Part shown: positions 1 through 10,783 of the stretch, one piece after another
Layout: the number at the start of each line of letters is the position of its first letter
Numbering within the stretch: the stretch's first letter is position 1
Origin: Spodoptera frugiperda
Taxonomy: Eukaryota; Arthropoda; Insecta; Lepidoptera; Noctuidae
Assembly: GCF_023101765.2 (NCBI RefSeq)
Contig: NC_064237.1
Coordinates: 6,295,649-6,359,648 of the forward strand
Direction: 5' to 3'
Length of the DNA stretch: 64,000 nt
Program-made: the position numbers and the translations under genes
Notes under the pieces: model-generated
The model's database searches: none
Told to the model about the DNA's origin: nothing
The model's input: only the letters and a program-made list of their open reading frames with translations

Positions 1-544
1 CGGTTTTCCTCTATTAATGTACGTGAGTAAATAGTGATTTTTAGTTAATTTTTTGTTAGTGCTTTTGATTTAGTGTTTTGAAAAATACTACCAAACTACG
101 TTACATTCATTCTGTATATTTAAATATACTAAAATGTTTCGCAAAATGGAGACCACACAATATAAGAACACAATTTTTAATTTATTTTTTTTCTACCTCG
201 TGATTCAAAATGAATGATAAACAAAAAATCTATTTTCATGTACAGTCAATTTTAGAATTGTCATCTATTTCCGCAGGGAACTCGATTCACATACATATAT
301 ACGTACATATACCTACGTACAAACAATATTTTAATCGAGTCCATATCGAGTTACTGTAATTGGGATCGTTCAAAGTTTCTCGATGTTTGTCCGTTCGTTG
401 ATAGCTTCCGATATGTAATATAATATTTGCATGATTCCAATTAATTGGTATCTTAATTTGTGTTACGATCGGCTTGGGATGTTGGGAATTCGATTAGGAT
501 ACTTGTTATGTTTGTATTAACTGTGTACGGTTCGGAAATTACGT
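1..544. other. AT-rich intergenic or intronic sequence
   Basis: No open reading frame, RNA gene or clear repeat is supported here. Confidence 0.5.
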
Positions 545-730
545 AGGGGTAGGCAGAGGTGCACATTACGACAAGTAATGCCGCTATACAATATATACCC
601 ACTTTTTACAATTTTTGTTATGAGTCTCATGTTATAGGGAGTGAGCCTATTGCCATGTACTGGGCACAATTCTAGAATTCGTGCTGCTACAGAGAGATTT
701 TTGTAAAACCTAATAAAGCCCAGTAATACG
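545..730 (-). repeat. tRNA-derived SINE, 5'-truncated body
   Basis: On the minus strand this matches the body of the SINE family seen complete at 8881 and 49072: the segments around 'taggctcac', 'acatgggac' and the 'gtgcacctctgcctaccc' end are recognisable in reverse complement. The tRNA-like head with its A and B boxes is missing. It is an old, 5'-truncated copy. Confidence 0.7.
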
Positions 731-1431
731 ATGCACAGTGGATTGCAAGGAGTCTTAATATTACTTTTTTCTGGATTCAGTATGCGATTTTGAGACCGAA
801 TCAGACACGTTTGGCACTACTTGGCCAAACCGATATTCTAACTATCGTACTTTTTACGACGTAATAACATTTTATTCCCATCTAATAAACACCATAGTTT
901 CACACATGTATTCATGCAGCGTAAAAATCTACAAACGACTGCAATCAATACGACATAACAGAAATAGAAAACCCAATATTCCAATGAAGTTATTCCCAGT
1001 AACAAGGCGGGGCAAAAATAGTTCCTTTTCAAACGGATTACTGTTATAAATTGTCGCTTTGTATAAAGGATTCGCCGCATATCGGTGTTCTTACTTGACA
1101 TAAGTGTCACGTTTCTGTCCCCCACCCCGTAATCATGGGGTTTCCTTTGATTTAATATACCACTGAAGGACTGTAATTTAGTTACACGTATAGTGTCATT
1201 TGAGGAAGACGGTTTCTATTAAAAGGAAAAATGAAACAGTCGTGCAATCGTGACAAGTTAATCGTATTGGGATATAGTGTGATAAAGGAATTGGATTATT
1301 GTCTTTGATTGGGCATCGTTCCAATTTTGGAAAGAAGTAAAGAATAGGAATTGTTGGTTTGTTTGTCAAAGTCTGTGATAGCGTAGCTGTCAGAAGCAGT
1401 TTACTAGCGATAAGAATATAGATAATTCCAG

Positions 1432-1550
1432 ACTTTGTGCTACTACTGAGATATTATCGAGAAACCCAGTAATACTTTGCTTGACCCAGGAATCGAATCA
1501 GAAACTTCTTGCCTGGTAGTCGTACTTATGACCACTCGACCAACGAGGCA
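1432..1550 (-). repeat. tRNA-derived SINE, head fragment
   Basis: The minus strand reads from a tRNA-like head (tgcctcgttggtcgagtgg, A-box-like) through a degenerate B box to the 'aagtattactgggtttctcg' junction. Only the first roughly 120 bp of the SINE is present. It faces the same way as the fragment at 545. Confidence 0.7.
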
Positions 1551-4228
1551 ATCGGTAGTCGGAAGAACTCTTTCATAGCGGTTATTTTATTAGATAAACA
1601 TGAGATTTGTTACATTGTTTAAGATCAGTTTACAAACAAAAAATCTAAACAACATTTTAAACCAATTTCGACTTACATCATACTGTACAGATATTCAAAT
1701 ATAAAAAAAAGAATACTTAAAAAACAAATCACCCTGTCACAACAAGGAAAACACATGTCGTTATCATAAAAAATGTATGCACAACATAAATACGGGGTGT
1801 ACCTTTTTATTTTCATGCGTAGAAGTGCAGACATGTGAATGAAATAACACTCCATTTGCTGTCTTGCGATCCCGAGGACCCTTCCAGTTTCCACGATCCA
1901 TTAGACATTACCCCAATTTGTAAAGACTTTCATCCCTCTCCACCTTTAGAAAAAAGAAAAAGATGGAAATGTATTTATTATTTCGCCGGGTCAAGGATTT
2001 GAGATTACACCGCGACTTTTTGTAGACTTCGTAATGAATGAGACGTGAAAGCTTTACCTGAAAAATGAATAGACCTCCTTTTATACAAGTTTGGTTCGTT
2101 AACGTAGGTATTTCTGTATTTTTTTGCTTTATTTTAATTAGGAGAAAAAATAAAATAACATTAATTTTATTTGCGAGACTAATGAAGTACTTTTTGTATA
2201 TTTCTGAGAAGTATTTTGTTTAAGTTTTTGCTTCACCTACCTACATGTTGTTTTAATATTTTTCTGAGAAACGGCCTACTATTGTTTTACTCTTCACTAG
2301 TTATTATCATGAAGAAAGGGTTATTAAAATTACTATATATTTGTAATTTTTAAAACTTAATGTTGGAATTTGGAGGTAATATAAACATTTATTTATTTTA
2401 ACGACATTGTTTTTTGTGTGTTATAAAGTTTACGACCCATGAAAAAAAATATTTTACCGTACTCATTTTAATAACGTTATTAATTTTGTGTTCTTTTTTT
2501 CTGCAAAGAATTCGTTTATATTTCCTAACTTCTGGAAGCCTTTCTCAAAAATTACGAACGGCCAGTAAAAATGGGGTCGTCTATAGTGATGTTTAGCAAA
2601 GTTTGTAAACATTTTAAGAAACACTTTTAACTTAAATTGGCATTTGACGACAGTTTTGGAAGTCCAATTTGTTGTTAGAGTTAGGGGTTGGGCATAGATA
2701 TAGTGACACCCTTTTAAGGAAAATGTATACCTAAAGGTGTCTTTAGGTATAATTTACATAATACCTACTTTGGTATATTTATAAGAACACAGACGTTCGT
2801 GTATGTGTGTTCATATTTAGTAATTCAACAGTATTATGAAATGTTAAAAAAGGGTCCACGTTGTTATTTTCTGCTGTTGTGGGTGTGCTAACAAACATAT
2901 CCTACCTCTTATCTAGCCTCAATCAAAGAGATATTCTTAGCACCCTATCTATTTTCATATCAAATAAACTCGCCTATAGACAGCGGTAATAAGTATACAC
3001 CTTATACGATAGTTATCACCAAAAAAACCTCTCAACAAAATAAATTGAAATATCACTCACGAGAAAAGAAATAAATTCACACGTTTTTATGTCTCCCCGA
3101 AGTTTTTATAAAAAAAGAAATAAATAAGAAAATACGCTGAACGTTTTACATACAAGGAAGATTTAGAACGAGGTTCCCCTTCGTTACCCAACTGTCAGGC
3201 TCTGATGCTGATCTCATGATTGCGTCCGTGTGACATGGGATAGTGTAGGAAATGGAAGAAATAATAACCAGCCTACGAAAATACAGGATAATTTGAACAT
3301 GGGAAATAAATAATGTTATTTTATTTTGCTGTGCAGGTATTGGGTGGAGAAGAAGGAAACATTGAGTTTTTATGTACGTGCTTCTGAATATGGGCACAAT
3401 GTGTGTGACCGGTGGCGATTTTGCCTCCATCGAAAAAGTAGACTAGATATTATTGCTTTCCAGTTTCCTAACTACTCCGAAATATAGGATCATACCTCTT
3501 GTCTTTTCTGTTGGATCGTACAACCAGTTTGCTCAACTGAATGTTATTATTGAAGTGACACACTAGCATTTTTTATGGTATACGCGGTAAACGAGCAGAC
3601 TGACTCTATACAAAGTCACGTGCTCCTTTCTACATTACCGAGCAAACTTTTCCTCAGTATTGATATTATACAAATATATTCAAGGTCATGTCGACCTAAC
3701 AGTTACAAACACAATTGCCCAGCTGACTCACATAAGTATAGCGTGCACTGGGCAAGCGAAAATGGCAGGTATTATCATTACAACATGATAAATCCTTTAA
3801 CTACAGTACTAAAAAACTTTATAATTCACATTTTGAATCACCAAATAAATGGATAGACGCTTCAGCAAGTCAAGCTATACACTAAAGAAAGTATTGTAAA
3901 AAAATAACAAAAACAATTTTGTATAAAGTACTTTAGTCATGGTCGCAATTTTGTCACATTCCTCATGTTTCCCCTTTTCATATTTTGGCAGAAACATAAC
4001 AAAGAAATAAAAAAGCATCATCAAGTTTATTCCCCAGTGGGTGAGCAGAGATTGAGCGTCGGCCGCTATGATGAATGATAGGTACTTGAAAACGGCCGTT
4101 CCCTACCAGAGGTCTGTTTTATTTATAAGCATTTTTCTTTATTTCCATGTTTTTGTGACTAAAATATGTTAAGAGATTTTGTAACCCTTATATGCTTGTT
4201 GAAAAATCAGAAACACAAGGAAAAAAAG
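1551..4228. other. AT-rich non-coding sequence
   Basis: No gene is recognisable. Short ORFs here have no family features and biased low-complexity composition. Around 3571-3625 there is a fragment of another moth repeat, marked by 'ggtaaacgagcagactga', which recurs at 30458, 36992, 44771 and 51333. Confidence 0.45.
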
Positions 4229-4393
4229 CCTCACACACTATTTTCTCCTGTGTCGTGGGTGAGTTTACAACATGACACCCAGACCCGGAACAACAATTTG
4301 TGGATCACACAAACAGTTGCTCCGTGCGGGAATCGAACACGCTACACGTTGCACAGCAGCCGGTTGCCCAGACATCGCACCCACCGTGTAGTC
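4229..4393 (-). repeat. tRNA-derived SINE, second family
   Basis: Reverse complement carries a tRNA-like head (ggtgcgatgtctgggcaacc) and B box followed by 'tgtgtgatccacaaattgtt' and 'cgggtctgggtgtcatgttg'. This family differs from the SINE at 8881 and also occurs at 10441, 43811, 44700 and 52721. Confidence 0.7.
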
Positions 4394-5397
4394 AAATTCA
4401 TTGAAGTCCACATTGATTACGTTTACCCTGCATGTTCACTGAAGTTTACATTTAGATGAAAACCTTTGCAAACTCTTTTTTTAGTCCGATAGAAAGCTCT
4501 GCAAATATTTTTTACAGTATTGTATGGAGTTGGGCAAAAAAAAATACGTTCACTCGAACAAAAGTTTATAGGCGAATTGCGTAGTAGCGCTATCGAATAT
4601 ACGTCCAATATTCTAGATAGAGGTTTATCTCGACAGAATATTTCAAAACAAGATAAATGAACTGAACATAAACAATAGTATTTCGACCAACGACGCAGTT
4701 TTCGTTGTTTATCCAATCTTATTCAGCTAAAAAAACAGGTATTTTATTCCGTCAACCATGAACTGGGATAGCATCTAAATAATAAATCATGTGTACAAAA
4801 TATGCTACGCAAGCTTCATTTTTAGTTCCCCTAACATAAATAATTCTACCTTATTCCCCTATCCCAGTAACCTACGAAACCTTCCTTACGAAGTTCACAT
4901 TTACGATATGAAAAGGCAGATTATCGCGGTGTAGTTTAGAAAATGATACAAACAAACAAAAGAAGAGAAAATATTGAGCGAGATTTCCTCAGGGAATTGA
5001 AGTCGCCTCTACTAAAATTGGATGGTAAACTGAAGACACAATGGCTTTTATTCTTTTTACCTGTTCCTCTAGGGAACGCGCCAACGAGGCTGCCACTATA
5101 AAAATGTTTGATGGGCCATCCATCAATCAATAATGATTTTTTAATTTGCTGCTAACAACAGGCACCAATTTCGCTTCCCATAATTATCGGCTAAATTGGA
5201 AAATTAATTACTCCACCACAAACACAAAAGAGAGCACACTTCTTTTTTCACAGTGGCAACATGACTACAGTATAAAAATTAAAAACGAAATTGACAGTGA
5301 CAAATCGAAATTATTACCAAGCATTTTATTTTTACTTTTGTTGATCATATATTTTTATTTTTTTAACTATGACTTTAATATAGAATTTTAGTCCGCA

Positions 5398-6699
5398 ATG
5401 ACCCAAGAAGTGAAAAAGATATCCCCCGCCGTTTACGGTAAAGTTACGCCGCCAGTAGTGGAGAAAGGTAGAGTGACTTACTGTACCGACTTGGAGAAGT
5501 CTGTGATAATGAGCAACTTCGAGCGCCGCGGTTGGATCCAAGTGGGACCCGACGATGAATGGAACTTTTACTGGTCCTTCACACAAAATTGCCGAACAAT
5601 TTTCAGCATCGAAAGCGGCTACCGAATGAACGACAACCAAATGATAAATCACTTCCCAAACCATTATGAACTGTCGCGCAAAGATTTGTTAGTAAAAAAT
5701 ATCAAAAGATATAGAAAAGAACTGGAGAGAGAAGGTAATCCTCTCGCCGAAAAGACGGAGGTTCCCTTGCCTAATGGACAAGTATTAACTCGCTACATAC
5801 ACTTAGATTTCATACCAGTTACCTACGTACTGCCAGCTGACTACAACATGTTCGTCGAAGAATATAGAAAATCTCCCCAGAGCACGTGGATAATGAAACC
5901 GTGCGGAAAGTCTCAAGGGGCTGGAATATTTCTAATAAATAAACTTTCGAAACTCAAGAAGTGGTCTCGTGAAGCGAAAACTCCGTTCCATCCCCAGTTG
6001 ACTAGTAAAGAAAGTTATGTTATATCGCGTTACATCGACAACCCGCTCTTAATTGGCGGGAAGAAATTCGACCTGCGACTGTACGTGCTGGTGACGTCAT
6101 TCCGCCCATTAAAAGCGTACTTATTCCAACACGGCTTCTGTAGATTCTGTACAGTGAAATACGATACGAGCGTAACTGAGCTCGATAATATGTACGTGCA
6201 TTTGACTAATGTTAGCGTACAGAAACACGGCGGTGACTACAACAGTTTGCACGGTGGGAAAATGAGTATCCAGAATTTCCGTTTGTATCTGGAGGGCACG
6301 AGAGGGCGATCTGTTACTGACAGGTTGTTTGCAGAAATGCAATGGCTTATTGTTCACTCTTTGAAAGCTGTCGCGCCGGTTATGGCTAACGATCGCCACT
6401 GCTTTGAATGTTACGGGTACGATATAATAATAGACAATACTTTAAAGCCTTGGCTTGTAGAAGTGAATGCTTCGCCGTCTCTACAATCAACGACTCATAA
6501 TGATAGGATATTGAAATACAAATTGATAGATAATATAGTGTCGGTAGTGGTGCCGCCAGACGGTATTCCTGATGCGAGGTGGAACAAGACTCCCACAGCT
6601 GAGGCGCTCGGTGACTTCGAATTGTTGATCGATGAGGAACTTATAGAAAAGGACGACGTTAACTCTCGCTACAACAAGTATCACCGTGTGAGGACTTAA
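5398..6699 (+). CDS. TTLL1: Tubulin polyglutamylase TTLL1-like, copy A (intronless)
   Basis: A 433-residue protein of the tubulin-tyrosine-ligase-like family, closest in my reading to TTLL1, the catalytic subunit of a polyglutamylase that adds glutamates to alpha-tubulin tails in axonemes and other stable microtubules. The TTL domain covers about residues 29-412. Visible motifs are the phosphate-loop segment WIMKPCGKSQGAGIFL (164-179), KFDLRLYVLV (223-232), HLTN (268-271), GYDIIID (340-346) and the Mg/ATP-binding EVNASPSL (355-362), so the active site looks intact. Vertebrate TTLL1 is about 423 aa, so this is full length. An in-frame TAG three codons before the ATG at 5398 fixes the start, unless a 5' UTR exon joins at the AG at 5390-5391. 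AATAAA at 6736 is a likely poly(A) signal. There is no intron in 1.3 kb. The convergent neighbour at 6955-8274 is a close paralogue. Specific TTLL1 orthology and any testis role are inference. Confidence 0.93.
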   Translation: MTQEVKKISPAVYGKVTPPVVEKGRVTYCTDLEKSVIMSNFERRGWIQVGPDDEWNFYWSFTQNCRTIFSIESGYRMNDNQMINHFPNHYELSRKDLLVKNIKRYRKELEREGNPLAEKTEVPLPNGQVLTRYIHLDFIPVTYVLPADYNMFVEEYRKSPQSTWIMKPCGKSQGAGIFLINKLSKLKKWSREAKTPFHPQLTSKESYVISRYIDNPLLIGGKKFDLRLYVLVTSFRPLKAYLFQHGFCRFCTVKYDTSVTELDNMYVHLTNVSVQKHGGDYNSLHGGKMSIQNFRLYLEGTRGRSVTDRLFAEMQWLIVHSLKAVAPVMANDRHCFECYGYDIIIDNTLKPWLVEVNASPSLQSTTHNDRILKYKLIDNIVSVVVPPDGIPDARWNKTPTAEALGDFELLIDEELIEKDDVNSRYNKYHRVRT

Positions 6700-6954
6700 T
6701 TTATTACAATATTATAAATGTTTTAAGACAGGGTGAATAAAACTAAAAAGGGGATTATATAAAACTGTTACAACATTATTATTACTTAATTTTATTAGTA
6801 TTCTTTAGAATTATTTTTGAATAAAAAAATAATCCCATGCAAAATATTATCATTTGCTGTTTTTTTTCATCCTGTTTTATGTCTAGTTTATTAATAAAAC
6901 GAATTAAAATATTATTTTTGTATTTATTAAACAACACAATTAAACAAACATACA
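6700..6954. promoter_or_regulatory. Shared 3' intergenic region of the convergent TTLL1 pair
   Basis: These 255 bp separate the stop codons of the two TTLL1-like genes. A plus-strand AATAAA at 6736-6741 serves copy A, and a minus-strand AATAAA (TTTATT at 6923-6928) serves copy B. The mature transcript ends therefore need not overlap, though read-through would give antisense RNA. Confidence 0.55.
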
Positions 6955-8274
6955 TTAGTTTTTCCGAGCACCTTTATCACGCTGTGCAAGTTCCATTTCC
7001 CCTTTATACATAGAATCTTCATCGATGAGTATTTGAAAATCCCCTAAAGCTTCAGCGCTCGGCGTTTTGTTCCAGCGGGCGTCCGGGATCCCGCCCGGAG
7101 GCAGAACAACCGATAAAAGATTATCCAAGAGTTTGTACTTGAGTATCCTGTCGTTAACCGTGGTAGCCGTCATCGATGGGGAGGCGTTCACCTCTATAAG
7201 CCACGGCTTCAAGTTATCGTCTATGATTATGTCGTAACCGTAACACTCAAAGCAATGGCGGTCATTCGACATAACGTGCGCCACGGCCTTTAACGAGTGC
7301 ACTATCAACCACTGGATGTTCTCGAACAGTCGATTGGTCACCTCTCGGCCGCGCGTCCCTTCCAAATAAAGCTTCAAGTTATGTATGCCCAGCTTCCCAC
7401 CGTGCTGGCTATTGTACTCGCTGCCGTGTTTTTGTACGCTTACATTCGTTAAATGAACATACATATTGTCGAGTTCGGTAACGCTCGTATCGTACTTCAT
7501 TGTGCAAAATCTACAAAATCCATTTCGAAACATGTAAGCTTTTAAAGGACGGAACGACGTAACGAGGACGTAAATCCTCAAATCGAATTTCTTCCCTCCG
7601 ATAAGAAGCGGATTATCTATGTAGCGAGATATGACATAAGTATCTTTACTTGTCAGATGATGCTGTAAATATTTCTTAGATTCCCGAGACCACTTTTTCA
7701 GTTTCGACAGTTTGTTTATAAGGAAAATGCCAGCGCCTTGGGATTTGCCGCAAGGCTTCAGAATCCAGGTTGTTTGAGGAAATTTTCGGTACTCCTCTAC
7801 AAACATGTTGTAGTCAGAAGGCAGCACGAACGTAACCGGAATGAAATCTAAATATAAATAGCGAGTGATGACTTGCCCGCTCGGGAGCTTCACTTCAGTT
7901 TTTTCCGCAAGGGGATTAGAGTCTTTTTCCAATTCTTTTCTGTATCGTTTTATATTTTTTACGAGTAAATCTTTACGCACTAGTTCGTAGTGGTTGGGGA
8001 AATGGTTTATCAGTTGGTTCTCACCGAGTCGCAGGCCGCACTCTAAGCTGAATATAGAGCGGCAGTTCACAGTATTTGCCCAGTATAAGTGCCAATCCTC
8101 GTCCGGCATCACTTGTTTCCATCCTCGTCTCTTGAAGCTGTTAATCACGATAGATTTTTCAAAGTCTGTGCAGAAGTTTAAATGCTTCCCGTTAGTAGGT
8201 GAACAAGACAGGCGTCCATAGATATTTAACAGAGATTTCTTATTGTGAGAAGGTGTCCCACGTGCAGATCGCAT
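6955..8274 (-). CDS. TTLL1: Tubulin polyglutamylase TTLL1-like, copy B (intronless)
   Basis: A 439-residue TTLL1-type glutamate ligase. The longest open frame begins at a TTG at 8292, so I use the first ATG (8272-8274). Numbered from that ATG, the motifs are WILKPCGKSQGAGIFL (170-185), KFDLRIYVLV (229-238), HLTN (274-277), GYDIIID (346-352) and IEVNASPSM (360-368), all conserved with copy A. By eye the shared core is about three-quarters identical or a little more. Differences concentrate in the N-terminal leader (about 30 residues, basic and Ser-rich), the stretch after WSRE, and the C-terminal tail, which is charged and ends GARKN. Both copies share a roughly ten-residue insertion (EVxLPxGQVxTRY) that I do not recall in vertebrate TTLL1, supporting a common insect ancestor. 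Expected substrates are tubulin C-terminal tails. Functional divergence between copies is inference. Confidence 0.92.
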   Translation of the reverse strand: MRSARGTPSHNKKSLLNIYGRLSCSPTNGKHLNFCTDFEKSIVINSFKRRGWKQVMPDEDWHLYWANTVNCRSIFSLECGLRLGENQLINHFPNHYELVRKDLLVKNIKRYRKELEKDSNPLAEKTEVKLPSGQVITRYLYLDFIPVTFVLPSDYNMFVEEYRKFPQTTWILKPCGKSQGAGIFLINKLSKLKKWSRESKKYLQHHLTSKDTYVISRYIDNPLLIGGKKFDLRIYVLVTSFRPLKAYMFRNGFCRFCTMKYDTSVTELDNMYVHLTNVSVQKHGSEYNSQHGGKLGIHNLKLYLEGTRGREVTNRLFENIQWLIVHSLKAVAHVMSNDRHCFECYGYDIIIDDNLKPWLIEVNASPSMTATTVNDRILKYKLLDNLLSVVLPPGGIPDARWNKTPSAEALGDFQILIDEDSMYKGEMELAQRDKGARKN

Positions 8275-8880
8275 TGTAGAGGTCCGGAACAAAATAAAAA
8301 AAAGTGAAGTATTTCTATTTAAATTAAATAACGTTAAAATAAACCGTGACCATCCTAAAATCTAACTGTTCCGTTTTGACATAAGCACACTATTATAACA
8401 TTTATAACATGTTCGAATGTCATGTTAGTAAACTTAGTTGCCATGGCAACTTAATTGTATGTTGGAGTAAAGGAGACGTAAAACATTTTCTCTTTTTACC
8501 ATAAAGCATTCGATAGTGATTAAAAACTGTTCTTAGTTCATAATGTCTGTTGGAACTACGTAATATTACTAAAAGCTCCTTTTAAAATATGCATTAGCAG
8601 TAAGTAACAAGTTGACAGCAGCTCTTTAATTCAGAAAGCTTTGCTGTTTGAATTTATAAGGAGAGCAGCTAGTTCCTTTAAGATGAAGTTTATATTTCTA
8701 CTATAGATAAATACCAGTGTACAGTAAAGTATATTTTATTAATTTCTTTTAGAAATTAGCATGTAGTTTATGTTTTCATGGAAGTATAACTATAATTTCG
8801 TTACGAAGAGACAGATATTAGGCTTTAATATGGTACATAGACTAATTTAGAAGAATTAAAGTTTATATAATCATATTTTA
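8275..8880. other. Upstream region of TTLL1-like copy B
   Basis: This is AT-rich DNA upstream of copy B on the minus strand. It should hold that gene's promoter, but no convincing TATA or initiator can be picked by eye. No other feature is seen. Confidence 0.4.
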
Positions 8881-9187
8881 CTGCCTCGTTGGCCGAGTGG
8901 TTGCAAGTACAACTGTCGGGCAAGGGGTCTTGGGTTCGATTCCTGGCTCGGTCGCTGAAGTACTGCTGGACATTTTTCGGTTTTTCGAAAATTTATCATT
9001 GGGAATACGGAGTCTGGAAATGTGACCAGTATATGGCAATAGACTCACCACCACACATATTACATGGGATTTTACAACATAAATTGTGAAAAGTGGGTGT
9101 AAATTGTACAGTGGTATTACGTGCCGTGCTGTGCACATCTGTCTACCCTATCGGGGATAAAAGGCGTGACGATATGTGATATGATGA
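8881..9187 (+). repeat. Full-length tRNA-derived SINE
   Basis: It begins with a tRNA-like head (ctgcctcgttggccgagtgg, A box), then a B box (ggttcgattcc near 8934), the 'tttttcggtttttcgaaaat' joint, a conserved body and the 'ggggataaaaggcgtgac' end, with a short GATATGTGAT-type tail. A 13-bp target duplication with one mismatch flanks it (taatcatatttta at 8868-8880, taatcgtatttta at 9188-9200). It would be mobilised by a LINE. Confidence 0.85.
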
Positions 9188-10440
9188 TAATCGTATTTTA
9201 TTTCTGACCTTCTATTTATTCGAACCTATATTTGTATATTACCCTTTCCGATCTAAATACTCGTATATCACCAAATCGATATTGATGAATTGGTGTAACA
9301 GTATAGAGATAGATGGTCCCTAGGTACTGAGGTACTGTTGCAAGCAACGTTATAGTGAAAATGGGATTTGGAAGCAGAAAGTCGGAATAAATTACCGTAA
9401 TATAACACATGAAACACTTACTTCTCTTTATTAAACGATTTTATTTAGCTTGACCTGTTTGTTTGGATTATATTTAGAATTTAGTAATTGGCATTTAATC
9501 GCCTTCCTGATGTGCGATCGATCTGATATTTGGTATACACTCTTAATCTTGATGACCATATAATATAAGCCCATTAAAATCGTTTAGAATAAAAAAATAG
9601 GTACTTGTTTTACATTATAATTTTTTACTAAAATTGTCGTCTGCGAATGCTATTAAGTAGTTTCGTTGTTCCTATAGTTTCTACCTATCCTGTTAAGACA
9701 AAGTAATGGGTCTTTGGAGAGCATAGCCAAGTACTAATATTGGGAAACTCTTGAGTGTTTGCCGAAATTTTCGAATGGAAAAACAAGGGTATTTCGTGCG
9801 ATTGGTATTTCGTATTTATGTGAGCGAAGCCGCGGGCAAAAGCAAATAGTATCCTATAAACAAGTTCTATATTAAACCCGTTGTTATACGGGTTTTGTGA
9901 AGGGTATCCCTAAACTAAGTTACTTTGTTCATCCGTCAAACGCAGGATCGAAAATATTCAAGTTGATATGTATACTAGTTTCTGCCGTGGTATCACTCCG
10001 GTCGAACCGGCCCATTCATGCCGACGCATGGCTCTACCACACTTAAGTTCCTGTTTTAAGGACTTTTGCCACAAAAAATACCATTCGTAGGTTTTCAAAC
10101 CAGCCACACAAAGATTTTTTCTTATTCGGTGCAACTAAATGTGACAGTTAAAAAAATAATATGACGGACCGTATCCTAATAATATTACTATGTATATAAG
10201 GTACATGTGCCGTGAGGCCCGGTTCCCAGGAATTGAAAATATCGGCGAATAAATTCTATTCAACCGTGAAACTTGATATTCGGGGAGTATTTTCTGAGTT
10301 TGACCGATAAATCAAATACGTAACTCGTTTTGTTACATTTTTACTTATATTTGACAGGGTTTTACATTTTGATATTTTTTCTAAAGCGTTGTCCCGCACT
10401 ATATAGTAGTATTCTTTTTTGTGCTGTTAAACATATAAGT
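9188..10440. other. Non-coding sequence with repeat fragments
   Basis: Positions 9425-9610 resemble 54145-54305: both share 'ttttatttagcttg', a 'cgatctgatattt' block and 'ctcttaatcttgatg', so this is an old interspersed repeat. About 9990-10060 carries 'gtggtatcactccggtc...cccattcatgccga', shared with 37200-37258. A 'gcgaagccgcgggcaaaagc' phrase near 9822 is a typical moth repeat end. No gene is supported. Confidence 0.5.
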
Positions 10441-10556
10441 TCACATACACATGACACCTAGACCTGAAACAACAATTGGTAATTCATACACAGAGTTGCT
10501 TCATGCGGGAATTGAACGCTACATGTTGCGGGGCAGCCAATTGCCCCTATTCCCAT
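10441..10556 (-). repeat. tRNA-derived SINE, second family, fragment
   Basis: Reverse complement shows a degenerate head (ggcaattggctgcc), a B-box relative (gttcaattcccgcatg) and the 'caggtctaggtgtcatgtg' body. It is the same family as the copies at 4229 and 43811. Confidence 0.6.
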
Positions 10557-10783
10557 GCTGGAAAAAATCAAATCCTATCGGAAAGAGCAAGTATTATTGG
10601 ACCAAGATCCTAACGATAATTGCCTTTTTGAAACCCCATCATCGGACATTGGTAGTTATCCTCATAGATACTCAACAAATGAGGCGGTTAAAAGAAGAAA
10701 TTTAGTTTAAGGCAAATAAAACAGTGTTTAATATAATTCAATTTTGAACCTTAATCCGTGAATATTAGCAATAATATCCCTAT

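Noticed and set aside
8275..8292. TTLL1-like copy B starting at 8292
   Set aside because: The codon there is TTG; the first ATG is at 8274.
8881..8960. Possible functional tRNA genes at SINE heads (also 37976, 43811, 49072, 56508)
   Set aside because: A and B boxes are present but the sequences do not close into a full cloverleaf and run on into conserved SINE bodies.
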